DNA of 54,922 nt from Novosphingobium sp. (GCA_031285165.1 JAITWR010000189.1:1-54922), one strand, 5' to 3'; counted from the first letter of the stretch, positions 18,371-29,791 are shown. Numbers and translations: made by a program. The notes: generated by a model not told the origin, from the letters alone.

Positions 18371-20047
18371 ATGGCCACTGCCGCCGATACCGAAAAACCC
18401 CCGCGCCCCAAGGGCTTCGGGCTGATCAAGGTTGCGTTGCAGAACCGGAAATCGGCGACGATGCTGGGCTTCGGCTTTTCCTCGGGCCTCCCCTACGCGC
18501 TGCTGATCGGCACGCTCAACGCCTGGCTGGGCGAAGTGGGAGTGAATCTTGCGACGATCGGCGTGCTTTCGTGGATCGGCCTGTCCTATTCGTTCAAATT
18601 CCTCTGGTCGCCGCTGGTCGATCGCCTGCCGCTGCCGCTGCTCGACCGGCTGGGCCGGCGCAAGAGCTGGATTCTGCTGTGCCAGACCGTGCTGGTGCTG
18701 GGCTTTGCCGGACTTGCCGCGACCGACCCGGCCAGGGCGATCGGCACTTTCGCGCTTTTCGCGTTTCTTGCCGCCCTGGCCTCGGCGACGCAGGATGTCG
18801 CGGTCGACGCCTGGCGGATCGACGTTGCCGACGAGACAACCTCGGTCGAGCTGCTTTCGGCGATCTATCAGTTCGGTTATCGCATCGCCTCGATCGTCGG
18901 CGGCGCGCTGGCGCTGGTCATGGCAGCGCGGATGAGCTGGGCGCTGGTCTATCTGCTGATGGCCGGCCTCATCGTGCTGATCGGCATGATCACCCTGCGC
19001 GCGCCCGATACGCCGCGGCCGGAACAGGAGGCGCTGTATCAGGCGCTGACGCAGCCGGGCGAGCTGACGCCGCGGGCGCGTGGCCTGGCGCTGGCGATCG
19101 TCGGGGTGAGCTGGGCCTGGGCGATCGTCACTATCCTGCGTTTCATGGCAAGCATGCTCGTCGATCTGCCGCCGGGCACGCTGCGGCCTTCGGTTGCGGA
19201 TTTCACCAAGTACTACGGGCCGTGGATCGTCTTCGCCGCGGTGGTCGTGCCGCTGGTGGTGGCGGCGGTGACGAACTGGCTGAAACGCCGGGGCCGGGCA
19301 GTGCTGACCCGGCCGGACGATCGCGTCTCGCTGCTGCGTTCCACCGCGAACCACCTCTATGTCGCGCTGGTTTCGCCTCTGGCCGAGCTTGCGGGGCGGC
19401 TGGGCTGGGGCGTGCTGGTGGTGATCGGCATGATTCTCACCTACACGCTCTGCTACAACATCTGGTCGAGCTTCGCCTTTCCCTTCTACCTCGACTTCCT
19501 CAAATACACGAAAGACGAGGTCGCTTTCGCCTCGAAGATCTTCGGCATCTTCATGACGATGGCAGGGATCGGGCTCGGCGGCTATCTCTTTGCCCGCGTG
19601 GGCCGCATGCCGACGATCCTGATCGGTGCGATTCTCCCGATCCTGGGCAATTTCGTCTATGCCGATCTCGCCGATGGCGCCCGCTACATCGACAAGTTCG
19701 GCAATGTCACCGGGATCAACCTGCTGTTCGGCTATTTCGGCTTCGATATCCGCATGGTGCGGCTGCTGCTGGCGATCAGCTTCGAGAACATCTCGACCGG
19801 GATCGCCGGTGCGGCATTCGTCGCCTATCTGTCGGGCATCGTCAGCAAGCGCTATACGGCCGTGCAGTATGCGCTGCTTTCGTCGCTCACTTTCCTGATC
19901 GGCTCGCTGGGGCGCGGCATTGCCGGCGAGGGCTTCGATCACTACGGCTATGCGCTGGTGTTCCGCTGGACGGCAGCGGCGGGTCTGGCCGCAGTGGTTT
20001 TCGTCCTGCTCGAATGGGTCCGCGTCAGTCGGGAATCTGGCGATTGA
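18371..20047 (+). CDS. MFS transporter, AmpG-like muropeptide permease
   Basis: SGLPYALLIGTLNAWLGEVG...FLWSPLVDRLPLPLLDRLGRRKSW...ATQDVAVDAWRID, multi-TM. Confidence 0.82.
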   Translation: MATAADTEKPPRPKGFGLIKVALQNRKSATMLGFGFSSGLPYALLIGTLNAWLGEVGVNLATIGVLSWIGLSYSFKFLWSPLVDRLPLPLLDRLGRRKSWILLCQTVLVLGFAGLAATDPARAIGTFALFAFLAALASATQDVAVDAWRIDVADETTSVELLSAIYQFGYRIASIVGGALALVMAARMSWALVYLLMAGLIVLIGMITLRAPDTPRPEQEALYQALTQPGELTPRARGLALAIVGVSWAWAIVTILRFMASMLVDLPPGTLRPSVADFTKYYGPWIVFAAVVVPLVVAAVTNWLKRRGRAVLTRPDDRVSLLRSTANHLYVALVSPLAELAGRLGWGVLVVIGMILTYTLCYNIWSSFAFPFYLDFLKYTKDEVAFASKIFGIFMTMAGIGLGGYLFARVGRMPTILIGAILPILGNFVYADLADGARYIDKFGNVTGINLLFGYFGFDIRMVRLLLAISFENISTGIAGAAFVAYLSGIVSKRYTAVQYALLSSLTFLIGSLGRGIAGEGFDHYGYALVFRWTAAAGLAAVVFVLLEWVRVSRESGD

Positions 20048-21341
20048 GCCGCAGGACTTCGCCGGCAAGGTAGAGCGAGCCGGCAATCAGCACGTCGCCA
20101 TCCGGGGGGCCTGTACGGGACAGCGCGCAGAGGGCTTCGCCGACAGTCGCAAGGCGGCGGATGGGCAGCCCGGTGAAAGGCGCGAAATCCTCCGGCGCGT
20201 GGGCCTGGTGGCCCGGAGCGGGGACGACGGTGATACTGAGCAACTGCGCCGCCAGCGGCGAGACGATGGCCGCCGGGTTCTTGCTGGCCAGCATGCCGAC
20301 GATGAGGTGCAGCGGCCGGTCCTGGAAATAGCGCGCGAGCGCCGCGCCCGCATCGGGATTGTGGCCGCCGTCGAGCCAGACTTTCCGCCCGGGCGCCAAT
20401 GCCGTGAGCGGCCCGTCGCCGAGCAGTTGCAGCCGCGCCGGCCAATGGGCGGAAAGGATGCCCCGGCGCATCGCCTCGGGCGAAACCGATACCGCGTCCT
20501 GGTGCCGCAGCAGGGCCACTGCCAGCGCCGCATTGTCCGCCTGGTGCGCGCCGGCAAGCCGCGGCAGCGGCAGGGCCAGCGGGCCGAAAGCGTCGCAATA
20601 GGCGATTTCTCCGCCTGTTTCCGCGCGCCAGGCCGGGCCGCGCATGAACAGTTCGGCGCCTTGCCGCGCAGCGGTGATCGTGACGGCGCGCGCTGCCGCG
20701 GCCGGATAGGCTTGCGTCACCAGCGGCACGCCGGGGCGGGCGATGCCGGCTTTCTCGAAAGCGATGCGGGCCAGCGGATCGCCGGGCGTGCCTGCCTCGG
20801 GGCGGAGCAGGAAAGCCTCGTGGTCGATGCCGAGCGAAGCGATGCCGCAGGCGGCAGGGCGATCGAGCACGTTGGTCGCATCGAAGCGGCCTCCGAGGCC
20901 CACCTCGATCACGCAGGCATCGGCCGGATGCTCGGCAAAGGCGAGGAAAGTCGCTGCGGCGGTGACTTCGAAGAAGCTGGGGGCAAGATCCTGTGAGGCA
21001 TCGAGCACCTGCTTCAGCCGGTCGGCCAGTTCGGCATCCGGGATCAGCGCGCCGGCGATGCGGATGCGCTCGTTGTAGCGGACGAGGTGCGGCTTGGTCG
21101 CGGCGTGGACCGTCAGGCCGCCAGCTTCCAGCATCGCGCGCAGGAAAGCGCAGGTCGAGCCCTTGCCGTTGGTGCCGGCAACGTGGAAAGTCGGCGGCAG
21201 GCGCTTCTGCGGGTCGCCGAGCCGGGTGAGTATCTCGCGGATCGTTTCCAGCCCGAGGCGCCCTTGCGGCAGCGACAACGCGGCAAGCCGGTCGAGCTGG
21301 GCCTGGACGGCGGGATCGTCGGAAATGGCGAAGTCGCGCAT
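20025..21341 (-). CDS. folC: Bifunctional folylpolyglutamate/dihydrofolate synthase
   Basis: VAGTNGKGSTCAFLRAML; HLVRYNERIRIAG; Mur-ligase-like C-terminus; start at MRDFAISDD. Confidence 0.9.
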   Translation of the reverse strand: MRDFAISDDPAVQAQLDRLAALSLPQGRLGLETIREILTRLGDPQKRLPPTFHVAGTNGKGSTCAFLRAMLEAGGLTVHAATKPHLVRYNERIRIAGALIPDAELADRLKQVLDASQDLAPSFFEVTAAATFLAFAEHPADACVIEVGLGGRFDATNVLDRPAACGIASLGIDHEAFLLRPEAGTPGDPLARIAFEKAGIARPGVPLVTQAYPAAAARAVTITAARQGAELFMRGPAWRAETGGEIAYCDAFGPLALPLPRLAGAHQADNAALAVALLRHQDAVSVSPEAMRRGILSAHWPARLQLLGDGPLTALAPGRKVWLDGGHNPDAGAALARYFQDRPLHLIVGMLASKNPAAIVSPLAAQLLSITVVPAPGHQAHAPEDFAPFTGLPIRRLATVGEALCALSRTGPPDGDVLIAGSLYLAGEVLRLNRQIPD

Positions 21342-22129
21342 CAGCGCGCGGAATGCACCGCGTCGGCCAGCGCGCGGGTGGCTTCGCGCACCGGGCCGGC
21401 AGCAGCGGCGCCGTGCCTCGCCACGACCTCGACCAGCGCCGAGCCGACGACGACGCCGTCGGCATGGCGGGCGATTGCCGCCGCCTGTTCGGGCGTGCGC
21501 ACGCCGAAGCCCACTGCGACGGGCAGGTCGGTCGCGGCCTTGAGCCGGGCGACCGCCGCCTCGATCGCGCCGAGCGCTGCCTGCTGCTTGCCGGTGATGC
21601 CCGCGACCGAAACGTAATAGAGAAAGCCCGACGCGCCATCGAGCACCGCCGGCAGCCGCCCGGTGTCGGTGGTCGGCGTGGCGAGACGGATCGGCGCCAC
21701 ACCGGCCGCGCGCAGTGCCGGGCCGAGCGCAGCGTCCTCCTCGGGCGGGATGTCGACGCAGATCACCCCGTCGACACCGGCTTTGGCGCATTCGCTTGCG
21801 AACCATTCGGGGCCGCGGATAGTCATCGGGTTGGCATAGCCCATCAGCACCAGCGGCACGTCCGGGTGGCGGGTGCGGAAGCCGGCGGCCAGCGCCAGAA
21901 TGTCCGCGGTCCGCGTGCCGGCGCCGAGCGAGCGCAGGTTCGCCGCCTGGATCGCCGGGCCGTCGGCCATCGGATCGGTGAAAGGCATGCCGAGTTCGAT
22001 CACGTCGGCGCCGCCTTCGACCAGCGCGTCGAGAATCGCGGGTGTGGCCCCGGGAGTCGGATCGCCAGCGGTGATGAAAGTGACGAGGGCCGGGCGGCCC
22101 CTGGCGAAGGCGGCAGCGAGGCGGGTCAT
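21341..22129 (-). CDS. trpA: Tryptophan synthase alpha subunit
   Basis: ADVIELGMPFTDPMADGPAIQ; YYVSVAGITG; VGFGVRTPEQ. Confidence 0.93.
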   Translation of the reverse strand: MTRLAAAFARGRPALVTFITAGDPTPGATPAILDALVEGGADVIELGMPFTDPMADGPAIQAANLRSLGAGTRTADILALAAGFRTRHPDVPLVLMGYANPMTIRGPEWFASECAKAGVDGVICVDIPPEEDAALGPALRAAGVAPIRLATPTTDTGRLPAVLDGASGFLYYVSVAGITGKQQAALGAIEAAVARLKAATDLPVAVGFGVRTPEQAAAIARHADGVVVGSALVEVVARHGAAAAGPVREATRALADAVHSAR

Positions 22130-22518
22130 CAAGCCCTCTCCCCTTCAGGGGAGAGGGTTGGGAGAGGGGACTGTCTCGCCACCTCGATCACCTCCGACAA
22201 TCTGATCAACACGCCCTCCAAATTCGTCATAACGTCCGGATTGGTGAACCGGACCACGTGATAGCCTCGTTCATTCAAGAACCGTGTCCGTTCGGCATCG
22301 CGTGGATCGTCCGCATCGTGCGTATTGCCATCAACCTCGACTACGAGCCTCGGCTCGTTGGCGGCGAAGTCCGCGATGTAGTGACCGATCACTTTCTGCC
22401 TGCGGAATTTCACTCCTTCGAATCTTGCCGCGCGTAGCTGAAGCCAGAGGCGCGTTTCAGGTTCGGTCATTTGCCGGCGCATTTCCTTGGCGTAGCCAGT
22501 CAGTCTTGCGTCGCGCAT
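22129..22518 (-). CDS. DUF559 / Vsr-like endonuclease-domain protein
   Basis: 129 aa; MTEPETRLWLQLRAARFEGVKFRRQKVIGHYIADF...LVVEVDGNTHD...RFLNERGYHVVRFTNPDV; TGA stop overlaps trpA ATG. Confidence 0.88.
   Translation of the reverse strand: MRDARLTGYAKEMRRQMTEPETRLWLQLRAARFEGVKFRRQKVIGHYIADFAANEPRLVVEVDGNTHDADDPRDAERTRFLNERGYHVVRFTNPDVMTNLEGVLIRLSEVIEVARQSPLPTLSPEGERA
22132..22170. repeat. 39-bp inverted repeat, left copy (contains internal hairpin)
   Basis: AGCCCTCTCCCCTTCAGGGGAGAGGGTTGGGAGAGGGGA; exact reverse complement at 22519-22557. Confidence 0.95.
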
Positions 22519-22557
22519 TCCCCTCTCCCAACCCTCTCCCCTGAAGGGGAGAGGGCT
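22519..22557. repeat. 39-bp inverted repeat, right copy (contains internal hairpin)
   Basis: TCCCCTCTCCCAACCCTCTCCCCTGAAGGGGAGAGGGCT; exact reverse complement of 22132-22170. Confidence 0.95.
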
Positions 22558-22559
22558 AT

Positions 22560-23792
22560 CTAAAGCTCCACCCCCAGCGCATCGGCGACGGTGAAGATAT
22601 CCTTGTCCCCCCGGCCGGAGACATTGACCACGACAATCTTGTCCTCGTCCATCCGCGCGGTGAGATCGGGCAGTGCGGCGAGTGCGTGCGAGCTTTCAAG
22701 CGCCGGGATGATGCCTTCCAGCTTGCAGCAGAGCTGGAACGCCTCGAGAGCCTGGTTATCGGTGATCGGCACATAGCTCACCCGGCCGCTCTCGTGCAGC
22801 CAGCTATGCTCGGGGCCGATGCCGGGATAGTCGAGGCCGGCGCTGATCGAATGCGCCTCGGTGATCTGGCCGTCCTCGTCCTGGAGCAGATAGGTCTTGT
22901 TGCCGTGGAGGATGCCGGGGCCGCCGCCGGTCAGACTTGCCGCGTGCCGGCCGCTGTCGATGCCGTGGCCCGCCGCCTCGATGCCGACCATGGCCACGCC
23001 GGGATCGTCGAGGAAGGGGTGGAACAGGCCGATCGCGTTCGAACCGCCGCCGACCGCTGCCACCAGCATGTCGGGCAGGCGCCCTTCGGCCTTGAGGATC
23101 TGCGCGCGCGTTTCGATGCCGATCACGCTCTGAAAGTCGCGGACGAGTTCGGGATAGGGGTGCGGACCCGCTGCGGTGCCGATGATGTAGAACGTGTCGT
23201 GGACATTGGCGACCCAGTCGCGCAGCGCTTCGTTCATCGCGTCCTTCAGCGTCTGTGCGCCGCTGACCACGGGCATGACCTCGGCGCCCAGAAGCTTCAT
23301 GCGGAACACGTTGGGCTTCTGCCGCTCGACATCCTTGGCGCCCATGAAGATCGTGCAGGGCAGGCCGAAGCGCGCGGCGACCGTGGCAGTGGCGACGCCG
23401 TGCTGGCCGGCACCCGTCTCGGCGATGATCCGCGTCTTACCCATGCGGCGGGCGAGCAGGATCTGGCCGATGCAGTTGTTGATCTTGTGCGCGCCGGTGT
23501 GGTTCAACTCCTCGCGCTTGAAATAGATTTTCGGTCCCTTCCCGGCCGCTGCCACCGTGCGGAAATGCCCGGTCAGCCGCTCGGCATAGTAGAGCGGGCT
23601 GGGGCGGCCGACGAAATGTTCGAGCAGGTCGTCGAACTCGGCGCGAAAAGCAGGATCGGCCCTGGCCGCCTTGTATTCCCGCTCGAGGCCGAGGATCAGC
23701 GGCATCAGCGTCTCGGCGACGTAGCGGCCGCCGAAATGGCCGAAATGGCCGCTCTCGTCGGGCATGGCCCGTAAGGAGTTGGATATCGTCAT
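22560..23792 (-). CDS. trpB: Tryptophan synthase beta subunit
   Basis: [43 protein letters not shown]; start at [10 protein letters not shown]. Confidence 0.95.
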   Translation of the reverse strand: MTISNSLRAMPDESGHFGHFGGRYVAETLMPLILGLEREYKAARADPAFRAEFDDLLEHFVGRPSPLYYAERLTGHFRTVAAAGKGPKIYFKREELNHTGAHKINNCIGQILLARRMGKTRIIAETGAGQHGVATATVAARFGLPCTIFMGAKDVERQKPNVFRMKLLGAEVMPVVSGAQTLKDAMNEALRDWVANVHDTFYIIGTAAGPHPYPELVRDFQSVIGIETRAQILKAEGRLPDMLVAAVGGGSNAIGLFHPFLDDPGVAMVGIEAAGHGIDSGRHAASLTGGGPGILHGNKTYLLQDEDGQITEAHSISAGLDYPGIGPEHSWLHESGRVSYVPITDNQALEAFQLCCKLEGIIPALESSHALAALPDLTARMDEDKIVVVNVSGRGDKDIFTVADALGVEL

Positions 23793-24430
23793 AATTGCGT
23801 CACCGCTTGGCAGAAGGCGGCGATCTTGCCAATATCCTTGACACCGGGCGCGCTTTCCACGCCCGAGGAAGTGTCGACCAGCCCCGCCCCGGTCATGCCA
23901 ACGGCGTCCGCAACATTGCCCGCATCCAGCCCGCCGGACAGCGCCCAGGGCAAGGCATGGCGATAATCCGCCAGCAGCCGCCAATCGAAACGCAAACCCA
24001 TCCCGCCCGGCAAATCCGAGCCCTTGGGCGTCCTGGCATCGAACAACAGCCGGTCCACCGCATCGCGGTACAAAGCGGCGGCCTTGAGATCGGCGGCGGT
24101 GCGAACGGGGATCGCTTTCCACGTCTCAATCCCGAAGCGCCGGCGAATATCGGCGGCACGCTCCGGCGTTTCCTCACCATGAAGCTGCACCGCATCCAGC
24201 CTGGCCGCAATCGCTTCGGCGAGCAGATCATTGTCGGGATTGACGAACACCCCCACCCGCCGTGCCCGCCGCCCGGCTTGCCGCGCCAAAGCTTCGGCTT
24301 GATCGAACGTCACATTGCGCGGGCTTTTCGGAAAAAAGACAAAGCCGACATGGCTGGCACGCCCGGCAAGCGCGGCATCCAGTGTATCGGGCGTGGACAG
24401 GCCACAGATTTTCGCGGTGATAGCGGGCAT
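23789..24430 (-). CDS. trpF: Phosphoribosylanthranilate isomerase
   Basis: [52 protein letters not shown]. Confidence 0.93.
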   Translation of the reverse strand: MPAITAKICGLSTPDTLDAALAGRASHVGFVFFPKSPRNVTFDQAEALARQAGRRARRVGVFVNPDNDLLAEAIAARLDAVQLHGEETPERAADIRRRFGIETWKAIPVRTAADLKAAALYRDAVDRLLFDARTPKGSDLPGGMGLRFDWRLLADYRHALPWALSGGLDAGNVADAVGMTGAGLVDTSSGVESAPGVKDIGKIAAFCQAVTQL

Positions 24431-24502
24431 GGGGGGCTTATAGGCGGTCGCCGCACTGGAAAGCCAGCGCGGCGATGCCCAAGGGCCTCCCGGTTGTGCA
24501 GA

Positions 24503-26977
24503 TCAGAAGTTGAAGGCGATCGTTCCACCGAAGGTGCGCGGCGCGTTGAAGTTGGCATAGTCGCCAAGCGTTGCAGCATTCTCTGCCGAGCGGCGGTAGA
24601 TGTGCTGTTCGTTGAGCAGGTTGCGTGTCCAGACCGAGATCGTCGCCCTGGTGCCGTTCACCATATTGAGATCCGCCAGCGCCAGGCTGCCGTTGACGAT
24701 GAAGCTGGAGTCCACCTTCAGATTCTGATCCTGGAAGCTGTATTGCGGGCCGGCATAGGCGGCATCGAGATGGATGCGGATATTGGCGTCGCTGCCCGTC
24801 AGCGGGATGCGATAATCGATGGTGCCCGAAGCCGCATGAGCCGGTGTGAAGACCGTAAAGACGGGAGTGAGCACGCCGAAGGTCGATCCTTCAAGCGGGT
24901 TCTTCGCCAGCATCGGGGCGACATGGGTATAGGCATAGGACAGGCCAAGCGTCAGATTGTCGATCGGCCGCGCCGTCATATCCAGCTCGATGCCGCGAAT
25001 TTTCGCAGCCTCCAGCGCATTGGCGGTGTTCTGGGTGTGCAGGTTGAATGTCGGATTTGCCGCGCCATTGGCCAGAAACGGGGTCGTATCGACATAGTCG
25101 AAATCGACCTGTGTATTCTTGCGGCTCATCATATAGGCGGCAAGGTTCACGCGCAGCTTGCGGTCCAGCAGATCCATTTTTGCGCCGATTTCATAGGAAG
25201 TTATCGATTCCGGCGCGAATTCGTTGAAAGCCGATGAGCGGGCGTTGGCGCCGCCGGCGCGATAGCCGGTGGCGAACTTGGCGTAGAGATGGGCGTTCCC
25301 GGCCGCATCGAACGCCAGCGAGACCAACGGATCGAACCGGCCCTTTTTATAATCGAGCGGGTGGTCCGTCACCACGCCATTGACCCGGACCAGCGCGCCG
25401 ACGCGCTTGTCCCAGGTATAGCGGCCACCGACCGTCAGATGCAGCCTGTCGGCAAAGTCCGGCGTGTAGGTCGCCTGACCATAGGCGGCATAGCTGTGCG
25501 CCTTGGCGTGGCTGTCGCGCTGGACGCACGGCCCATTATTGCGCCAATCGTCCCAGCCCTGGTTCGCAGGGCAGGGCGTGGACGCCAGCAGGGGCATATG
25601 CTGTGACAGGATCGTATAGGCGGTGCCATCGGTATTCCACTGGTTGGTGGACGGAGTTGCCGCCATTTCCCGGACATTTTCAGTGAAATAATAAAGGCCG
25701 AACGCATAATCGAGCTGCCGGGCGCTGCCGACTGCCTGGAATTCCTGACTGAACTGGCTCTGCTTCAGCCAGGACAGGCTGTAGCGGCTGAAGGCGGCGT
25801 TCGGCACAAAGGCACCGCGCTCCGGGCCGCCCGAATTGTCCCATTGATCGGTCGTAACCTGGCGCCATGCGGTGATGGAGCGCAATTCGAGCGCGGGAGA
25901 CAGCTTGTAGCGCAACGTGGCGTGAAAACCGCTGGTCCTGTCCTCGCTCCACTGCTGCGGCGCGCCGGTATCGGCCACGCTCTGACGCGTATCATGGACC
26001 TGCACCTGAGGCGCCAGCGGTGCGATGCAGGTGCGGCCGTTGACGCAACTGGCGCCATTCAGCATCAACTGCGTGCCGTTATAGATGCCCACGGGCAGCG
26101 GTGCCTGCCGCGTCCCGTCAAGGTTCAAGCGGCCTGGATTATAATTCACCAACTGGCTGTAAAACGGGGTATTATTATCCTGGGCGGTGTCATAGGACAG
26201 GTCCGCGGTAAAGCCTTCGAACGGCTGCCAGCGTGCAGCGATGCGGCCGCCATAGCGGTTATAGGCATTCCAGCCTTTCGCGCCGGGGAGCGGGTTTTTG
26301 GTGGTTGCGTCCTGATTTTGAATGATGCCGTCGATCTTGAAGGCAATGCCGGCAATGGCCGGCATGTCGATATGAAGCTGGCCTTCATAGCTGCCATAAT
26401 TGCCGAAGCCGGCAGAGGCGCGGCCATCCCACTCGCCCGATGGCGCGCGGGTGACGATGCTGACCGCGCCGCCCTCGGTGTTGCGGCCGAACAGCGTGCC
26501 CTGCGGGCCTTTCAGCACCTCGATGCGTTCGACATCGAACAGGGCAGCGTTCAGGCCCTGCGAACGGCCGAGATAAACGCCGTCGAGATAGACGCCGACG
26601 CCCGGTTCGCGCGCGGTCTGGTTCTGGTCGAAAGGCACGATGCCGCGAATACCAACGGTCAGCGCCGACTGACGCGCCTCGAAGGTGGCAATACGCAGCG
26701 ACGGGATGGTGCCATCGGCCAGGCTGATAAGGCTCTGCGCATGACGGTCGGCGAGCGAATCCCCGCCCACCACGGACATGGCGATCGGCGTTTTTTGCAG
26801 ATTGGTTTCGCGGCGCATCGCCGTCACGACGATATCGCCAAGGCCGGTATCAGGGGCAGTGGTAGCGGCTTCGGTGTCTGCCGCAATGGCCGGCTGGCTG
26901 ACGAGTACGAGGACAAGCGCGCTGATCGCCATGCCCCCCGGCAGAAGCCGGGTTGCGCGACGTGACTGGTAATGCAT
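24503..26977 (-). CDS. TonB-dependent receptor
   Basis: 824 aa; signal peptide; DIVVTAMRRETNLQKTPIAMSV plug; GPQGTLFGRNTEGGAVSIVT; C-terminal FGGTIAFNF. Confidence 0.92.
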   Translation of the reverse strand: MHYQSRRATRLLPGGMAISALVLVLVSQPAIAADTEAATTAPDTGLGDIVVTAMRRETNLQKTPIAMSVVGGDSLADRHAQSLISLADGTIPSLRIATFEARQSALTVGIRGIVPFDQNQTAREPGVGVYLDGVYLGRSQGLNAALFDVERIEVLKGPQGTLFGRNTEGGAVSIVTRAPSGEWDGRASAGFGNYGSYEGQLHIDMPAIAGIAFKIDGIIQNQDATTKNPLPGAKGWNAYNRYGGRIAARWQPFEGFTADLSYDTAQDNNTPFYSQLVNYNPGRLNLDGTRQAPLPVGIYNGTQLMLNGASCVNGRTCIAPLAPQVQVHDTRQSVADTGAPQQWSEDRTSGFHATLRYKLSPALELRSITAWRQVTTDQWDNSGGPERGAFVPNAAFSRYSLSWLKQSQFSQEFQAVGSARQLDYAFGLYYFTENVREMAATPSTNQWNTDGTAYTILSQHMPLLASTPCPANQGWDDWRNNGPCVQRDSHAKAHSYAAYGQATYTPDFADRLHLTVGGRYTWDKRVGALVRVNGVVTDHPLDYKKGRFDPLVSLAFDAAGNAHLYAKFATGYRAGGANARSSAFNEFAPESITSYEIGAKMDLLDRKLRVNLAAYMMSRKNTQVDFDYVDTTPFLANGAANPTFNLHTQNTANALEAAKIRGIELDMTARPIDNLTLGLSYAYTHVAPMLAKNPLEGSTFGVLTPVFTVFTPAHAASGTIDYRIPLTGSDANIRIHLDAAYAGPQYSFQDQNLKVDSSFIVNGSLALADLNMVNGTRATISVWTRNLLNEQHIYRRSAENAATLGDYANFNAPRTFGGTIAFNF

Positions 26978-27063
26978 TGATGTTCCCCTTTTGGCGTTTT
27001 GCGTTCGCAGCCGCCACTAGGGGTATCCGAAGACTGTGGTGTGACACATAAAAGGCAGAAGTA

Positions 27064-27744
27064 TTACAGCGTTTCCTCGATCGCCCTTGCAGCGGCCAGC
27101 GGATCTTCGGCGCGGCTGATCGGGCGGCCGATCACCAGCACGCTGGCGCCGGCGTTGCGCGCTTCGCGCGGGGTGACGGTGCGTTTCTGGTCGCCGCTGT
27201 GCTTTCCGCCGGCGGGCCGGAGGCCGGGGACGACGAAAAAGCCGTTCTTCCATTGCGCGCGAATGGCGGCAACCTCGTGCCCCGAGCAGACGATACCGTC
27301 GAGCCCCGCTGAATGCGCGAGGTCGGCGAGGCGCAGCGCCTGGTCGTGCGCGCTGTCCGAGATGCCGGTGTGGGCAAGATCGCGCGCATCGAGGCTGGTA
27401 AGCACGGTGACGCCGACCACCTTGCAATGCTCGCCCGCCGCGGCCTTGGCATCTTCCATCATCGCCCGGCCGCCGCTGGCATGAACCGTGACGATCGCCG
27501 GATCGAGCATGTGGATCGACTGCATCGCCGCGGCGACGGTGTTGGGAATGTCGTGCAGCTTGAGATCCAGAAAGATCGGCAGCCCGACCCTGGCGATCTC
27601 GCGCACGCCGTGGTGACCGTGGGCGCAGAAGAATTCCAGGCCGAGCTTCAGCCCGCCGATATGGCCCGCGACCTTGCGTGCAAGCGTTTCGGCGCTGTCG
27701 AGACGGGGGAGGTCGAGCGCGAGGAAAATCGGATTGCGGTACAT
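27064..27744 (-). CDS. pyrF: Orotidine 5'-phosphate decarboxylase
   Basis: IFLALDLP; LKLGLEFF; IFLDLKLHDIPNTV; VTVHASGG; VIGRPI. Confidence 0.93.
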   Translation of the reverse strand: MYRNPIFLALDLPRLDSAETLARKVAGHIGGLKLGLEFFCAHGHHGVREIARVGLPIFLDLKLHDIPNTVAAAMQSIHMLDPAIVTVHASGGRAMMEDAKAAAGEHCKVVGVTVLTSLDARDLAHTGISDSAHDQALRLADLAHSAGLDGIVCSGHEVAAIRAQWKNGFFVVPGLRPAGGKHSGDQKRTVTPREARNAGASVLVIGRPISRAEDPLAAARAIEETL

Positions 27745-27745
27745 A

Positions 27746-28105
27746 TCAGGGAGCCGGTTCTTCCGGTTGGGCGTGCTGGCCGGTTTCCCGGCCGGCCTGT
27801 TCGCTGCGGGTTTCGAGTTGCGTCGCGGTGGCGAGCGGCGGCTGCGCGGCGGTAGTGCGCAGGCTGTGCTCCAGCGCGGCGATCCGCCGCTGCCAGCGCC
27901 AGCGCCCGGCGCGATGAAACAGCCACATCGGCACCAGCCCCAGCAGGAAAAACACCAGCGCGATCACGCCGACCGGCCATTGGAAATAGAGGTAGCCGGC
28001 TTCGAGCGGCCAGAAGTTCACCGGCGCCCGTTCCCAGTTCATCGCGATGAAGGCGACGAGGACAACGGTGATGACGATCCAGATCAGGGTGCGGATAATA
28101 TGCAT
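27746..28105 (-). CDS. LapA/DUF1049 domain membrane protein
   Basis: Two TM segments and IAMNWERAPVNFWPL; adjacent to pyrF. Confidence 0.75.
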   Translation of the reverse strand: MHIIRTLIWIVITVVLVAFIAMNWERAPVNFWPLEAGYLYFQWPVGVIALVFFLLGLVPMWLFHRAGRWRWQRRIAALEHSLRTTAAQPPLATATQLETRSEQAGRETGQHAQPEEPAP

Positions 28106-28218
28106 GCCCTGCCTCCTTTTTCCCCTGGCTGTCGGGCGATGCTAGGCAGAATCGGCCGGCAAGGAAAGAGTGCGCGCGGCGATATCCCCTCTCGGCGCAG
28201 TTCCGGGGAGAATTGCGG

Positions 28219-29532
<1,314 letters not shown>

Positions 29533-29791
29533 GGTCGAACTCCGGTATGGGGGAGGGGAATGCTGCTGCTGCCGGGGCATCGCGCACGGCCGGCAGAGCC
29601 GGTTTCGCGCAAAACCGATGCGATCCCGCAATGCCCGATCACGCGGCCGCGCTCTAGAAGCGGCACGTGCGGAAGGCAAGTGCCCGCGCTCCGGCTTCGG
29701 GCAGGCTGCTGGAAGCGGAACGGAAAACGCGTTCCATGCCGAAACGAATACCGCTTGATTCCGCCGGCCGGCTGTGATTCTATCAAGCGTT

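Larger units (their letters stand above)
22132..22557 (-). mobile_element. Putative DUF559 cassette bounded by 39-bp inverted repeats, between trpB and trpA
   Basis: Perfect inverted repeats abut both ends of the DUF559 ORF and fill the trpB stop to trpA start interval. Confidence 0.55.

Noticed and set aside
18173-20086. 637-aa minus-strand ORF opposite the MFS transporter
   Set aside because: His/Arg/Asp/Gln-rich antisense of a membrane protein gene; no domain.
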